A DNA stretch of 64,000 nt from Rhizobium sp. 2MFCol3.1 (GTDB taxonomy: Bacteria > Pseudomonadota > Alphaproteobacteria > Rhizobiales > Rhizobiaceae). A program made the translations under genes and the position numbers. The notes below the pieces were generated by a model, which saw only the letters and a program-made list of their open reading frames with translations, was not told the origin of the DNA and ran no database searches. The stretch is from contig NZ_KB898366.1 of NCBI RefSeq assembly GCF_000377565.1, forward strand, positions 1 through 64,000, given 5' to 3'. Of this stretch, positions 26,497 through 35,713 are shown piece by piece (the stretch's first letter is position 1; each line of letters begins with the position of its first letter).

Positions 26497-28071
26497 TCAA
26501 TTAGAATGCGCTTTACACTCGCCCGCACCAGCGCTTCGCTTGTATATCGTACCTGCAAAATTGCCGTAGGACTTCTCCGGTGAAACCGGTATGGTGACCA
26601 CGCTATGATATAATCCGGACTGCTCCACCGCTTCGGTAACGGCATCGTTTCCTGGAATACCGGCGCGGATGCTTGTCATCAGCACGTCGGGGGGGCATTC
26701 AATTAAGGCTTTCCGCACTTTATCCTTATCGAGCCCAACCTTGATGGCGAGTGTCGTTAGATGACTGAGCTCGTAGTCTGACGGGGTCAGACCACTGAGG
26801 GGGAAGAGCGCGAACATGAAGCCGCTGACGCTCAGCGTTCCATTCGGCGGGGCATTCTTCCGGAGAGCATTTGCGGCTAGCAGATAGTTGGACGATGACA
26901 CTGCATCGGCCGACCATTCATTCTTGTCCCAGTTAAGAGCGTTGACCCGCGTTGCGCTCCAAGTTTGAGCCAGCGGCGTGTACTTGGTGAAAAGCGAGAT
27001 CACAACAACACTTAACAGTAGGGCTCCAATCGTCGCCTTCATCCGCGTGCCATCATTGACTGTAAGCGCTCGCCAGCCGTTGGCCGACAGCCCTGCCAGC
27101 CCCGGCAAGCAGGCTGAAAAGTGATACGGGAAACCGATCTTTGTGATCGGTTCGATCAGCGGCACGATACTAACAGCAATCCAGAACCAGAGCCTGCCTC
27201 GGATTGCCGGCTTGCCGGACGATGCAAAAAGTGTCACCGCGACGGACAGCCCGCCGAGAGCCAGCGCCGCTAGCATCTCCTGTACTGCGACGGTGCCATT
27301 GGATAGGAACAGTGGGAATGGTCGATCACTCAAGGAAGCATAGATCGCTCCGAAATCCTGGTAACCAATGATCAGCGAATGAACGCCGCCTCTCGCCCAC
27401 AAGAGCAAGAGCAGGAGCAGGCCGCCTGCCACCACCCCGCCGAAACAATATTGCAAGGAAGCTTTAATACCCCGGCCAACGAGGATTGCGATAGCGGCTA
27501 CCACAGCGAAAGGAATGAATGTTTCTCGGAGCAAAATAGTAAGAGCGAGAAGTCCCCCGACTATGAACCAACGTCGGGTCTCTTTAGCAACCGCCGTCTG
27601 GGCGAGATATGCGGCCAGAAACAGCGGAACATATGCCGCAAAGAAGCTGTTCTTGAAGCCTGACTGAATGAAGATCGGCTGGTTCATGGTGAAAAGAAAG
27701 ACAAAGGAAATAAGGGCCGCAGCCAAAGCGCTCCTGCTTTCCCTCCTGACAATGCCATAGAGTATCCACCCAGCGACAAAGCTGATGGCCATGTCGAGAA
27801 TTCGCAGAAACATCAAATGGTTGAATGGAAATTCGAAAGACCATGACAGAAGTATGGGGTAGAGCATAAGAGCGCCGGTATTCGGCAATCCCTGCCCGTT
27901 GTTCAACGACGTATGTGCAATTTGCGAAAAATACGCGTAAACCCCTTCATCTGTGGACGGCGGGCTTCCCAAAACCGCCAGCCGCGGAACCGCGACGGCG
28001 ACAAAAACCACCGATAACCGCAAAATGAAATTCAATAGAACATTAGGCGTCGTCTGACTTGGAAATTTCAT
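26497..28071 (-). CDS. Multi-pass membrane protein, GT-C (GT39/ArnT-like) candidate
   Basis: ATG 28071 gives 524 residues; an upstream start at 28188 would add a polar 39-residue tail. There are about ten hydrophobic segments, and the first periplasmic loop has PSTDEGVYAYFSQIA, where the DE pair is the metal/donor-site signature of GT-C transferases using polyprenyl-phosphate sugars. A soluble C-terminal region of about 130 residues follows the last helix. It would transfer a sugar from the lipid carriers made by the GtrB-like domain encoded downstream. It is the first gene of its operon and divergent from rmlB. Confidence 0.7.
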   Translation of the reverse strand: MKFPSQTTPNVLLNFILRLSVVFVAVAVPRLAVLGSPPSTDEGVYAYFSQIAHTSLNNGQGLPNTGALMLYPILLSWSFEFPFNHLMFLRILDMAISFVAGWILYGIVRRESRSALAAALISFVFLFTMNQPIFIQSGFKNSFFAAYVPLFLAAYLAQTAVAKETRRWFIVGGLLALTILLRETFIPFAVVAAIAILVGRGIKASLQYCFGGVVAGGLLLLLLLWARGGVHSLIIGYQDFGAIYASLSDRPFPLFLSNGTVAVQEMLAALALGGLSVAVTLFASSGKPAIRGRLWFWIAVSIVPLIEPITKIGFPYHFSACLPGLAGLSANGWRALTVNDGTRMKATIGALLLSVVVISLFTKYTPLAQTWSATRVNALNWDKNEWSADAVSSSNYLLAANALRKNAPPNGTLSVSGFMFALFPLSGLTPSDYELSHLTTLAIKVGLDKDKVRKALIECPPDVLMTSIRAGIPGNDAVTEAVEQSGLYHSVVTIPVSPEKSYGNFAGTIYKRSAGAGECKAHSN

Positions 28072-28397
28072 GCTTGTATGTTGGTCCCCAAAATGAGCGG
28101 CGCCGGAATTAAAGCCGTGCACCTCTGTAACCGCTCTATACGGACTTTGCGACAGAGTCATGCTTGGTGTTAATGCGCCGATCGACATCTGGGCCTAGCT
28201 TGGCGGGTAACGACATCGCTTCACGTCTTTGACACTCGGGGCAGACTAGCGGAAAGCCAGTTTCCGGGAGCGCCGCGAGGTTTGACCTGTTTGATCTCGT
28301 AGTGTAACCGCAATCTGGGAAGCTGTACCGCGCAAGGTTCAGCAACCCGACAATGTTCCTGCACCCTGTTGCAGCAAGTTCGCGAGATAAGAGATCG
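28072..28397. promoter_or_regulatory. Divergent promoter region of rmlB and the GT-C operon
   Basis: This 326-base stretch between divergent starts contains no gene. It should hold both promoters; no clear operator palindrome was seen. Confidence 0.4.
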
Positions 28398-29459
28398 ATG
28401 ACGATTTTTACGACCGGTGGTGCGGGTTTTATCGGCAGCAATTTCGTCCTGGACTGGATGGCCGAAAGCGACGAGACCGTCGTGAATGTCGACAAGCTGA
28501 CTTACGCGGGCAATCTGGAAAACCTGGCAAGCATTGACGGCGATGCACGGCACGTTTTTGTTCAGGGAGACATAGGCGACGCTAAGCTGATGGCGACGTT
28601 GCTTTCCGAGTACAAGCCGCGAGCAATCGTTAATTTTGCAGCCGAATCCCATGTCGACCGATCCATTCATGGTCCGGCGGACTTTATCCAAACGAATGTG
28701 GTTGGCACATTCAATCTGCTCGAATCTGTCCGCACGTACTGGGCCACGTTGTCCGACACCGAAAAGCTGTCGTTTCGCTTTCTGCATGTATCCACTGACG
28801 AGGTTTACGGTTCTCTTGGAAAGAACGACCCCGCATTTGTTGAAACCAATCGTTACGAGCCCAATAGCCCATATTCTGCGAGTAAAGCTTCCTCCGATCA
28901 TCTGGTTCGCGCGTACCATCACACTTATGGACTGCCAGTTCTGACCACCAATTGCTCTAACAACTACGGCCCCTTCCATTTCCCGGAAAAACTTATTCCG
29001 CTTTGTATCCTCAATGCGTTATCCGGCAAGCCGCTACCGATCTACGGGGATGGTCAACAGATCCGTGACTGGCTTTATGTAACGGATCACTGTTCGGCCA
29101 TTCGTCTCGTTCTCGAGAGTGGGCGTCTCGGGGAAACCTATAATGTTGGTGGCTGGAACGAAATGTCCAATCTGGACGTCGTCAATACGCTTTGCCTCAT
29201 CCTGGATGAGTTGAAGCCGCGCATTGATGGTAAGCCCTATGCCACGCAGATTACTTTTGTAAAGGATCGTCCAGGGCATGACAGGCGCTATGCGATTGAT
29301 GCTACAAAACTCGAGAAGGAGCTAGGCTGGAAGCCGGCAGAAACCTTCGAAACGGGAATTCGGAAGACTGTTCTATGGTATCTCGAGCACCAAAACTGGG
29401 TGGAGAATGTGACGACCGGTGCTTACAAACACTGGGTCGGCAAGCAGTACGGTAATTGA
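28398..29459 (+). CDS. rmlB: dTDP-glucose 4,6-dehydratase
   Basis: RmlB converts dTDP-glucose to dTDP-4-keto-6-deoxyglucose, step 2 of dTDP-L-rhamnose synthesis. ATG 28398 after AAGAGA gives 353 residues, normal for the family; 28353 is the furthest upstream start. It shows NAD loop TGGAGFIGSNF, FAAESHVDRSI, the catalytic STDEVYGS with Asp-Glu, Y and K in YSASKASSDH, NNYGPFHFPEKLIP and GDGQQIRDWLYV. It is first of rmlBDAC, with 3 bases to rmlD. Confidence 0.97.
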   Translation: MTIFTTGGAGFIGSNFVLDWMAESDETVVNVDKLTYAGNLENLASIDGDARHVFVQGDIGDAKLMATLLSEYKPRAIVNFAAESHVDRSIHGPADFIQTNVVGTFNLLESVRTYWATLSDTEKLSFRFLHVSTDEVYGSLGKNDPAFVETNRYEPNSPYSASKASSDHLVRAYHHTYGLPVLTTNCSNNYGPFHFPEKLIPLCILNALSGKPLPIYGDGQQIRDWLYVTDHCSAIRLVLESGRLGETYNVGGWNEMSNLDVVNTLCLILDELKPRIDGKPYATQITFVKDRPGHDRRYAIDATKLEKELGWKPAETFETGIRKTVLWYLEHQNWVENVTTGAYKHWVGKQYGN

Positions 29460-29462
29460 TCG

Positions 29463-30347
29463 ATGCGATTGTTGTTGACGGGCAAAAATGGTCAAGTCGG
29501 GTTCGAACTGCAACGTTCGCTTGCGCCGCTCGGCGAAGTCGTTGCTGTCGATCGAGGTGTTTGCGATCTTACGAATTATTCACAGCTCCGCGCTGTGATC
29601 CGGGACACGCGACCTGACGTCATCGTCAATCCAGCCGCATACACTGCTGTCGACAAGGCCGAGACGGAACAGGACTTGGCCTTTGCAATCAACGGCATGG
29701 CACCCGGCGTTATTGGCGAAGAGGCTGCAAGGCTCGGCGCGTTGGTCGTCCACTATTCGACAGACTATGTTTTCGATGGTGGTGGAGAGGGTTTTTACAC
29801 AGAGGAACAGCAAACGAACCCGCCAGGGATCTACGGCCGCAGCAAGCTTGCAGGTGAAGCATCACTAAGATGCAGTGGGGCAAGACACCTCATTTTTCGG
29901 ACGAGTTGGGTTGCCGGTGTGCATGGTGCCAACTTCACGAAGACCATGCTGCGCCTTGCTGCAGAGAGTGATGAAATCAACGTCGTAGCCGATCAGGTCG
30001 GTGCGCCGACTACGGCAGACCTGATCGCTGACGCCACGGCCCACGCAGTGCGTGCCGCAGTTCGTGTTCCCCAAAATATCCCTAGCGGGGTATATCATCT
30101 AGTCGCCGGCGGAGAGACTAATTGGCATGCCTATGCGGTTCACATCATCGAGACAGCCCGGCTGGCGGGCAAGCCGATCCGCGTGGCTAGTGATGCGATC
30201 CGCGCCATTACATCAGCCGAATACCCCACGCCGGCCAAGCGCCCGACGAATTCCCGGCTGGACACGAGCAAATTTCGTGGCACTTTCAATTTAAGTTTGC
30301 CGCAATGGCAAGCGGGTATCGACCACATTCTCCAGCAGATGATTTGA
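29463..30347 (+). CDS. rmlD: dTDP-4-dehydrorhamnose reductase
   Basis: RmlD reduces dTDP-4-keto-L-rhamnose to dTDP-L-rhamnose, the last pathway step. This 294-residue protein has NAD(P) loop LTGKNGQVGFEL, VNPAAYTAVDKAE, STDYVFDGGGEG, Y and K in YGRSKLAGE, FRTSWVAGVHGANFTKTMLR and the family end with RPTNSRLDTSKF. It is four bases from rmlA in the same operon. Confidence 0.97.
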   Translation: MRLLLTGKNGQVGFELQRSLAPLGEVVAVDRGVCDLTNYSQLRAVIRDTRPDVIVNPAAYTAVDKAETEQDLAFAINGMAPGVIGEEAARLGALVVHYSTDYVFDGGGEGFYTEEQQTNPPGIYGRSKLAGEASLRCSGARHLIFRTSWVAGVHGANFTKTMLRLAAESDEINVVADQVGAPTTADLIADATAHAVRAAVRVPQNIPSGVYHLVAGGETNWHAYAVHIIETARLAGKPIRVASDAIRAITSAEYPTPAKRPTNSRLDTSKFRGTFNLSLPQWQAGIDHILQQMI

Positions 30348-30351
30348 GGCA

Positions 30352-31236
30352 ATGAAGAAACGCAAAGGTATCATCCTCGCCGGAGGGTCCGGCACCAGAT
30401 TGCATCCGGCAACACTCGCTGTTTCCAAGCAGTTGATGCCGGTGTACGACAAGCCGATGATCTACTATCCGTTGACCACGCTTATGCTCGCGGGGATCAA
30501 GGACATTTTGGTCATCTCTACGCCTCAAGACACCCCGCGCTTCCAGGCGCTACTGGGCGATGGTGGCCAGTGGGGCATCAATCTAAGCTACTGTGTCCAG
30601 CCGAGCCCGGACGGACTCGCACAGGCTTTCGTTCTTGGCCGTAACTTCGTGGGCAACGATCCATCGGCACTCGTACTGGGCGACAACATCTTCTACGGTC
30701 ATCATTTCCAGAATTTGTTGAAGCACGCTGCGGGCCGAACCTTCGGCGCCACGGTTTTCGCTTACCACGTGAGGGATCCCAATCGGTACGGCGTTGTGGA
30801 GTTCGACAAGAACCAACGTGCGCTTTCGATCGAGGAAAAGCCGGAGAGACCAAAGTCCAACTATGCCGTAACTGGCCTCTATTTTTACGACGAACAAGTC
30901 TGCGACATCGCAGCCGACATAAAACCCTCAGCGCGCGGCGAACTTGAGATCACGGATGTGAACAACCGTTATCTGGCGGAGAGCCGTCTGACGGTAGAGA
31001 TTATGGGCCGGGGCTATGCGTGGCTCGATACCGGAACGCACGATTCCCTGCTTGAGGCAGGACACTACATTGCTACGATCGAAAAGCGTCAGGGTCAGCG
31101 CGTAGCCTGTCCGGAAGAGGTTGCCTATCGGGCTGGTTGGATTGACGCGGCAAAGCTCGAGGCGCTTGCCGCTCCGCTGATAAAAAGTGGTTACGGGCAA
31201 TATCTGCGCAACATTCTGACAGAAGAGATGTTTTAA
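30352..31236 (+). CDS. rmlA: Glucose-1-phosphate thymidylyltransferase
   Basis: RmlA makes dTDP-glucose from dTTP and glucose 1-phosphate and is usually inhibited by dTDP-rhamnose. It has 294 residues: signature GIILAGGSGTRLHPATLAVS, KQLMPVYDKPMIYYPL, VLGDNIFYG, EEKPERPKSNYAVTGLYFYD and WLDTGTHDSLLEA. Its stop TAA overlaps the ATG of rmlC by one base. Confidence 0.97.
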   Translation: MKKRKGIILAGGSGTRLHPATLAVSKQLMPVYDKPMIYYPLTTLMLAGIKDILVISTPQDTPRFQALLGDGGQWGINLSYCVQPSPDGLAQAFVLGRNFVGNDPSALVLGDNIFYGHHFQNLLKHAAGRTFGATVFAYHVRDPNRYGVVEFDKNQRALSIEEKPERPKSNYAVTGLYFYDEQVCDIAADIKPSARGELEITDVNNRYLAESRLTVEIMGRGYAWLDTGTHDSLLEAGHYIATIEKRQGQRVACPEEVAYRAGWIDAAKLEALAAPLIKSGYGQYLRNILTEEMF

Positions 31237-31781
31237 TGCAGACGACCCTGACCGCCATCCCGGATGTCGTTGTCTTTGAACCAATGGTTTTTGGAGACGA
31301 GCGCGGCTTCTTCATTGAAAGCTTCAATGCGCGGACCTTCAAGGAACTGACGGGCCTAGACCGCGAGTTTGTTCAGGATAATCATTCCAAATCGTCTCGG
31401 AATGTACTGCGGGGTTTGCATTATCAGATCAGGCAGCCTCAGGGAAAACTTGTCCGCGTTGTCCAGGGCGAGGTGTTTGATGTTGCCGTCGATATTCGGC
31501 AGTCGTCACCGACCTTCGGTAAATGGGTGGGTGTGCTTCTGAGTGCTACGAACAAAAAGCAGCTTTGGGTGCCGGAGGGTTTTGCACACGGCTTTTTGGT
31601 GCTGAGCGAAACAGCAGAGTTCCTCTACAAGACGACGAACTACTATGCCCCGGAATACGAGCGCAGCCTATTATGGAATGATCCTCGCCTTGCAATCGAG
31701 TGGCCTTTAGCTGGAGAGCCCAAGCTCTCGGGAAAAGACGCAAAAGCAATGCCTTTCGATTCTGCCGACCTGTTCGCCTGA
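31236..31781 (+). CDS. rmlC: dTDP-4-dehydrorhamnose 3,5-epimerase
   Basis: RmlC epimerises C3 and C5 of dTDP-4-keto-6-deoxyglucose. This 181-residue cupin shows FGDERGFFIESFN, FVQDNHSKSSRNVLRGLHYQ with the catalytic histidine, KLVRVVQGEVFDVAVDIR, VPEGFAHGFLVLSE and TTNYYAPEYER. It is last in rmlBDAC and ends 20 bases before the convergent glycosyltransferase. No strong terminator is visible between them. Confidence 0.97.
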   Translation: MQTTLTAIPDVVVFEPMVFGDERGFFIESFNARTFKELTGLDREFVQDNHSKSSRNVLRGLHYQIRQPQGKLVRVVQGEVFDVAVDIRQSSPTFGKWVGVLLSATNKKQLWVPEGFAHGFLVLSETAEFLYKTTNYYAPEYERSLLWNDPRLAIEWPLAGEPKLSGKDAKAMPFDSADLFA

Positions 31782-31801
31782 GCGCAGTTGGTATTCGGCG
31801 G

Positions 31802-32632
31802 TTAGATCAATTTGAGACCGAATTTCCAGTAGAAGGTGGCTGCCGCCGCTAGAAACTGGCGAATATGCCATAGGCCCTTGCCGCCGGCATTGCCACCTCC
31901 GTGAACAATCTGGACGGAGGGAACAAAGGCAATCTCGGTCATTCTTGCCACTCTCAAGGAGAGATCAAAATCCTCGAAGTAGAGGAAATAGTCACGGTCG
32001 AAGCCGCCTGCCGCACGGAACACATCACCGCGAAAAAACATAAAGCATCCGCTAACGATCGGCGGTCGCCAGTATACTTGGTCATCTCGTATTTCGCGCA
32101 TCTCGTAGCGATCGAGCCTTACCCCGAAGCATTTGCGTATTCTTGCCGGAGCAAAACCGCGTAGCGCCAGATCAAGAAGGCTCGGGAAGCGCTTGCACAA
32201 ATATTGGCGTTGCCCGTCGATGCCAAACACCAGCGGAGTCAGCAAACCGCAATTGCGATTGTTCTCCATAAAAGCCACTGCGTTGACTAGGGACTCGGGC
32301 GAGAGTTCGACGTCTGGATTGAGCACCAGATGGAAGTCTCCGCAATACGGCAGGGCCATATTATTGGCGCGTCCGAAGCCGACATTGCCATGTCCGGCTT
32401 TGAGGGTGATCGCAAAATCCGGAAACTGCGCCCTGAGCCACCCGCTAAGGACATCCGTCGACGAGTTGTCGATGATCAAGACGGAGGACGTTACCTGCGT
32501 CAGGTTGTCCGTCGCAATACGAAGACTTTCTAGAGTACGCGCCAGAATCTGAAGGTCCGGCTTGAAAGTGACAATGCAGACGGAGAGATGCTGCTCTGTT
32601 GGTTCATTCTGCTTCAGTGCCGCATTACTCAT
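31802..32632 (-). CDS. GT2 glycosyltransferase, rhamnosyltransferase-like
   Basis: ATG 32632 behind GAGGAAAG gives 276 residues; the frame extends to 32773 without support. It is a GT-A fold: LSVCIVTFKPDLQILARTL, LIIDNSSTDVL, GNVGFGRANNMAL, VLNPDVELSPESL (DxD-like), VSGCFMFFRGDVFRAAGGFD and DYFLYFEDFDLSLRVAR. The pattern resembles WsaF/WbbL-type rhamnosyltransferases, fitting the neighbouring rml genes, but the donor is an inference. It is transcribed alone on the minus strand. Confidence 0.87.
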   Translation of the reverse strand: MSNAALKQNEPTEQHLSVCIVTFKPDLQILARTLESLRIATDNLTQVTSSVLIIDNSSTDVLSGWLRAQFPDFAITLKAGHGNVGFGRANNMALPYCGDFHLVLNPDVELSPESLVNAVAFMENNRNCGLLTPLVFGIDGQRQYLCKRFPSLLDLALRGFAPARIRKCFGVRLDRYEMREIRDDQVYWRPPIVSGCFMFFRGDVFRAAGGFDRDYFLYFEDFDLSLRVARMTEIAFVPSVQIVHGGGNAGGKGLWHIRQFLAAAATFYWKFGLKLI

Positions 32633-33323
32633 TCGCCGTTCTTTCCTCGAAGCTCCGAAATTGCTCTTCTTATTAAGGACATACTCGCCGAGGGGCAATC
32701 CGGCGTTCGGCCGAGCAACGAGCAGCACGGGTGGACACATAACAATAAATCTTATCGTCTTGTCGAGTATCAACCTTGATCCTCGCGCCTGCGTCGATCA
32801 CCAACCCGAGCAAGAGTGCGGGTTTCGCATAGCGTATGCCCACCTTGGCGATCAGGCCTGCGAGTTTGATCTTCCCCCAGCTTCGATCGCCGTCATCTTT
32901 TGCATTCGCTTAAGCATCAGCAGGTAGGACCATGGCTACACCAGCGCCGTTCGGCGACGTGCCCGTAGGCTTGCAGCCTTCAGTTGGTCTCGTTTTTCCG
33001 CGGAACCGACCGGTAACCTCTTCGATTTCCGACAGAAGATCAGCCTCTTCGATCTCGATTTCTCTGATCCCCGTACGTAGCACAAACGACGCTATGCGCC
33101 CGTGTTTCAGCCTGCTTGAGTTGCTCCTACAAGCTAGCACTCTTTTAGCGGATTTTCGCGTTTGGCTTCTTCATGGGCGTCGCGCCCTCCGATGAAGAAG
33201 AACCTTGCTCTGAATTTTCGCCGTTAAGGTGCAAGTTACAGCTCGCCAAAGCGTTACGCCCGTGCATCAGGGATCTTAGTACGGGTCGTTGTTTTAGACT
33301 TGAGCGGAGATGACAGACGGACA
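32633..33323. other. Long intergenic region with a hairpin and no clear gene
   Basis: The 691 bases between the GT2 gene and the chimeric ORF lack a convincing gene. A 76-codon minus-strand frame (32910-33140) is open but unrecognised. A nested hairpin lies at 33166-33200. Confidence 0.4.
33166..33200. repeat. Nested hairpin
   Basis: CTTCTTCAT (33166-33174) pairs perfectly with ATGAAGAAG (33192-33200); inside, GGGCG pairs with CGCCC around TCG. No U-tract follows, so its role is open. Confidence 0.5.
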
Positions 33324-33578
33324 ATGACGACTCCGATTTGTGTGATCAATCTCGACCGGTGGACAGATCGATGGAGCGACTTTTCCGAACAGGCAGCGGC
33401 CCTTCATTTGGATCTCGTGCGCGTACCCGGCGTTGATAGGCCCGCCATTCGCGAACTCGCCCGAGATGGATGCAATGTCTATGAAGATATCTATAAGAAC
33501 TTGGCAGAGCGGTCGAAGCGCAACGAGTTTTCGCTGGGACCGAAGCTGATGGTGTTCTTGGAAGCGCAGAGTCTTTGA
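33324..33578 (+). pseudogene. Chimeric ORF: GT25-like start joined to a RepC tail
   Basis: The frame starts MTTPICVINLDRWTDRWSDF and runs to VRVPGVD, the typical opening of GT25 (LPS-type) glycosyltransferases, which normally exceed 200 residues. After about residue 50 it reads YKNLAERSKRNEFSLGPKLM, clearly like the RepC tail in this window (YLRDLAKRSERGEFSLGPML, 1945-2004). Base-level similarity continues past both stop codons (CTGGTTGA) toward AATTGACGGC / AACTTGACGGC. It is therefore the product of an illegitimate join of a transferase start with a repC 3' end. An 84-residue product could be made but is unlikely to work as either parent. Confidence 0.7.
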
Positions 33579-33985
33579 GGGCGCCTGCACTGGTTGAGCA
33601 AACGATTGTAATCCGAGCGATCAACGCGGGCGTTCCAAAAATTGACGGCGGCGGCTCGTAGTCGAGACACGCTTTTCGGCGCTGTGGGAAGCGGTCGATT
33701 TCACAAAAGTTGCCATGTTATAACCCCGGTTCGCTAATGCCATCCATGCAGTAGGCGGAGAGCAAAATACGAGAACCGTCTTTTTGCAACGCCGCTAAAA
33801 AGGCGAGCGGTTCGTTTGACAGCGACGCTCTCCTTTTAGAGGCCACCTCGGCCAGTTGTGAGGAGCACTTTTATGATGAGAAGGCTGACGTCGTTTCGAG
33901 ACGGTCCTAAAACGAAAGGCACAGGAAATGCTTCTTCTCGGTCGAAACCGTACTGAAATCCGCTATCTACAGTAGATATGACAAA
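33579..33985. other. Intergenic region right of the RepC-like tail
   Basis: No gene is recognised in about 400 bases. The first 80 still resemble the sequence behind repC at 2051-2103. The end should carry the promoter of the three-gene envelope operon. Confidence 0.4.
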
Positions 33986-34588
33986 ATGGGTGGGCTGAAA
34001 CTAGCAATGAATCCGAAGACGGGTAAAACATGGATGACCAAGCTGCTTGCCGGCGCCGGCGGGCTGCTGGCAGCTTCGATTTCACTTGGGTACTCGTTGT
34101 ATGAGCGCAGACAGGCCGATGTCGTTCCTCAGGTCGAGGTGGCCTCACCGGTGGAGGCCGGGCGCTGGAAGGTTTCAATTTTCGGCAGCGCGTTGGCCAA
34201 AGAGATGCCGAACGGAGCAAAGATATCGCCGGGCAAAAAGGCCGTCGTCGTTAGCATGATGCTGGAAAACCTGTCGGCGCAGAGCTCCAATCTCTATGGA
34301 AGCCTGATCAAGCCCACCAATCTGCCCGATACGTCGAAGCCGCAATATTATCTGATGCGTGATCGGGCGATACTGTGGGATCTGCAACCGCGCATGCCCG
34401 AGGCCGTGACCGCGGGATGGGAGGTTCCGGAGAATGTCGTATTGCCCGATGTTCTAAGGCTGCAGATCGAGGGCGAGTTCTTCAAGCCGAGGGACAATCT
34501 CTACAGTGCACCCGGCTGGTTTCCCTCGGGAACCGTTGCGGAACTGGCATTGCCGCTCAATGGCGAGACGTCGGTGGAAAGACCATGA
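33986..34588 (+). CDS. Membrane-anchored periplasmic protein, unknown function (first of three)
   Basis: This protein of up to 200 residues has an N-terminal membrane segment (MTKLLAGAGGLLAASISLGY) followed by a soluble, beta-rich domain. AVVVSMMLENLSAQSSNLYG resembles the strand pattern of DUF4352-type immunoglobulin-like domains; this is only a visual impression. ATGs at 33986, 34007 and 34034 are all possible and none has a strong ribosome site. The stop overlaps the next ATG (ATGA). With its two neighbours it forms an operon of similar architecture, which suggests a joint envelope role. Confidence 0.65.
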   Translation: MGGLKLAMNPKTGKTWMTKLLAGAGGLLAASISLGYSLYERRQADVVPQVEVASPVEAGRWKVSIFGSALAKEMPNGAKISPGKKAVVVSMMLENLSAQSSNLYGSLIKPTNLPDTSKPQYYLMRDRAILWDLQPRMPEAVTAGWEVPENVVLPDVLRLQIEGEFFKPRDNLYSAPGWFPSGTVAELALPLNGETSVERP

Positions 34589-35148
34589 GGCGACCTGCTC
34601 TTGTGATCGCGGCTGTTCTTGCGGCAGCGGTTGTGCTCGCAGCACTGCAGGCAACCACGCCACCCTATGCCACATTGACCGGGCCGATCAGCACCGTGGG
34701 TCGCCAGAGCGAGACGGTTTCGAGCAAGACGTTCAGCGTAAAGGTCAATCGCGTTCTGAAGGCGAAAAACATCGCCTACGAACAGTTCGGACGGGCAGTC
34801 GATCTCAAGAGCTCTGGTGTCTGGGTGGTAGTCTCCGCCGAGTTGCAGGCGTTCCAGAAAACCATGCCTGTTCGCGCCGCGACGCTGATCGGCGCGTCCG
34901 GCCGAATGTACCGTCAATCACGGCGGGCAGGGGATGCGCCAAACATTCTCTCGGCGAAAATCGTTCAGCCCGGACTGCCGACGACGGGTCTGTTCGTGTT
35001 CGAGCTCCCCGAGGATGAGATACGCAACATCAAACTGGTGCTTTCGGAGCAGTATGATCCGCAACTCAAGGACGAGATCAGCGTATCGCTCGAACCGGAT
35101 GACACGGCCCCGCAAGCGAGACTGGAGATCCGCAAAGATGGTATCTGA
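34585..35148 (+). CDS. Membrane-anchored periplasmic protein, unknown function (second of three)
   Basis: This 187-residue protein begins with a hydrophobic anchor or uncleaved signal (ALVIAAVLAAAVVLAALQ). The outside domain has SGVWVVVSAELQAFQKTMPV and GLPTTGLFVFELPEDEIRNI, a pattern seen in DUF4352-like proteins. No catalytic motif is visible. It overlaps the first gene by ATGA and the third by 11 bases, so the three proteins are likely made together in fixed ratio. Confidence 0.65.
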   Translation: MRRPALVIAAVLAAAVVLAALQATTPPYATLTGPISTVGRQSETVSSKTFSVKVNRVLKAKNIAYEQFGRAVDLKSSGVWVVVSAELQAFQKTMPVRAATLIGASGRMYRQSRRAGDAPNILSAKIVQPGLPTTGLFVFELPEDEIRNIKLVLSEQYDPQLKDEISVSLEPDDTAPQARLEIRKDGI

Positions 35149-35710
35149 TCGCGCAAGATGGACATGGTGGCTCTCGCTCGCAAGCCTGCCGTTTCTGGTC
35201 GCGGCAGCTGTTGCGATCAATACATGGCGGAACATGGAGGATTACAGGCGTCGGATAGAGACCGATGTCGTGGAGGAATCTGGCCAGCTCGACTACGCCG
35301 GCGCGACGTGGCGCCTCGAGAAGGTGAGGCTGATTGGCGATGGACGCGACACGCAACTGCGTCTTCCCGGCGAGATGCGGCTTGTCATCGTCCGCATGGT
35401 TGCAACCGCCGCTCGCGATATCGGTGACGGCTGGGGCCAATGCGAGGTCAGCCTGGTGGACGGGGCGGGGCGCCGTTGGTTGCCGCTTGACGTGATCCTT
35501 TCAAGCGACATAAGCCGCGATCTGGAGCCTGCCAGCGAACCTTTGAAAGGCTGCGGTATCACGTCGCTTGATCCGCCTCATCAAGACCATGCTGCCTTGA
35601 TCGAAGAAAAGTTCGTGGTTCCTGCCGCGGCGGTCTCCTCACTGGCTGTAAGGTTGAGTGTCGGGCCGCTGCGGCCGCAGGCGATCAGCTTTCCGCTCGC
35701 GTTCAACTGA
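35138..35710 (+). CDS. Membrane-anchored periplasmic protein, unknown function (third of three)
   Basis: This 190-residue protein has a hydrophobic segment WWLSLASLPFLVAAAVAI near the N-terminus and a periplasmic part with GATWRLEKVRL, MRLVIVRMVATAARDI and a single conserved-looking cysteine pair (GQCEVSL, KGCGITS) that could form a disulphide. ATG 35138 overlaps the end of the second gene. The stop is three bases from the stop of the convergent membrane protein gene. Confidence 0.62.
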   Translation: MVSDRARWTWWLSLASLPFLVAAAVAINTWRNMEDYRRRIETDVVEESGQLDYAGATWRLEKVRLIGDGRDTQLRLPGEMRLVIVRMVATAARDIGDGWGQCEVSLVDGAGRRWLPLDVILSSDISRDLEPASEPLKGCGITSLDPPHQDHAALIEEKFVVPAAAVSSLAVRLSVGPLRPQAISFPLAFN

Positions 35711-35713
35711 CAA

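Noticed and set aside
32910..33140. 76-codon minus-strand frame in the gap right of the rhamnosyltransferase
   Set aside because: Composition is plausible, but no family is recognised and no ribosome site is seen; left as unsupported.
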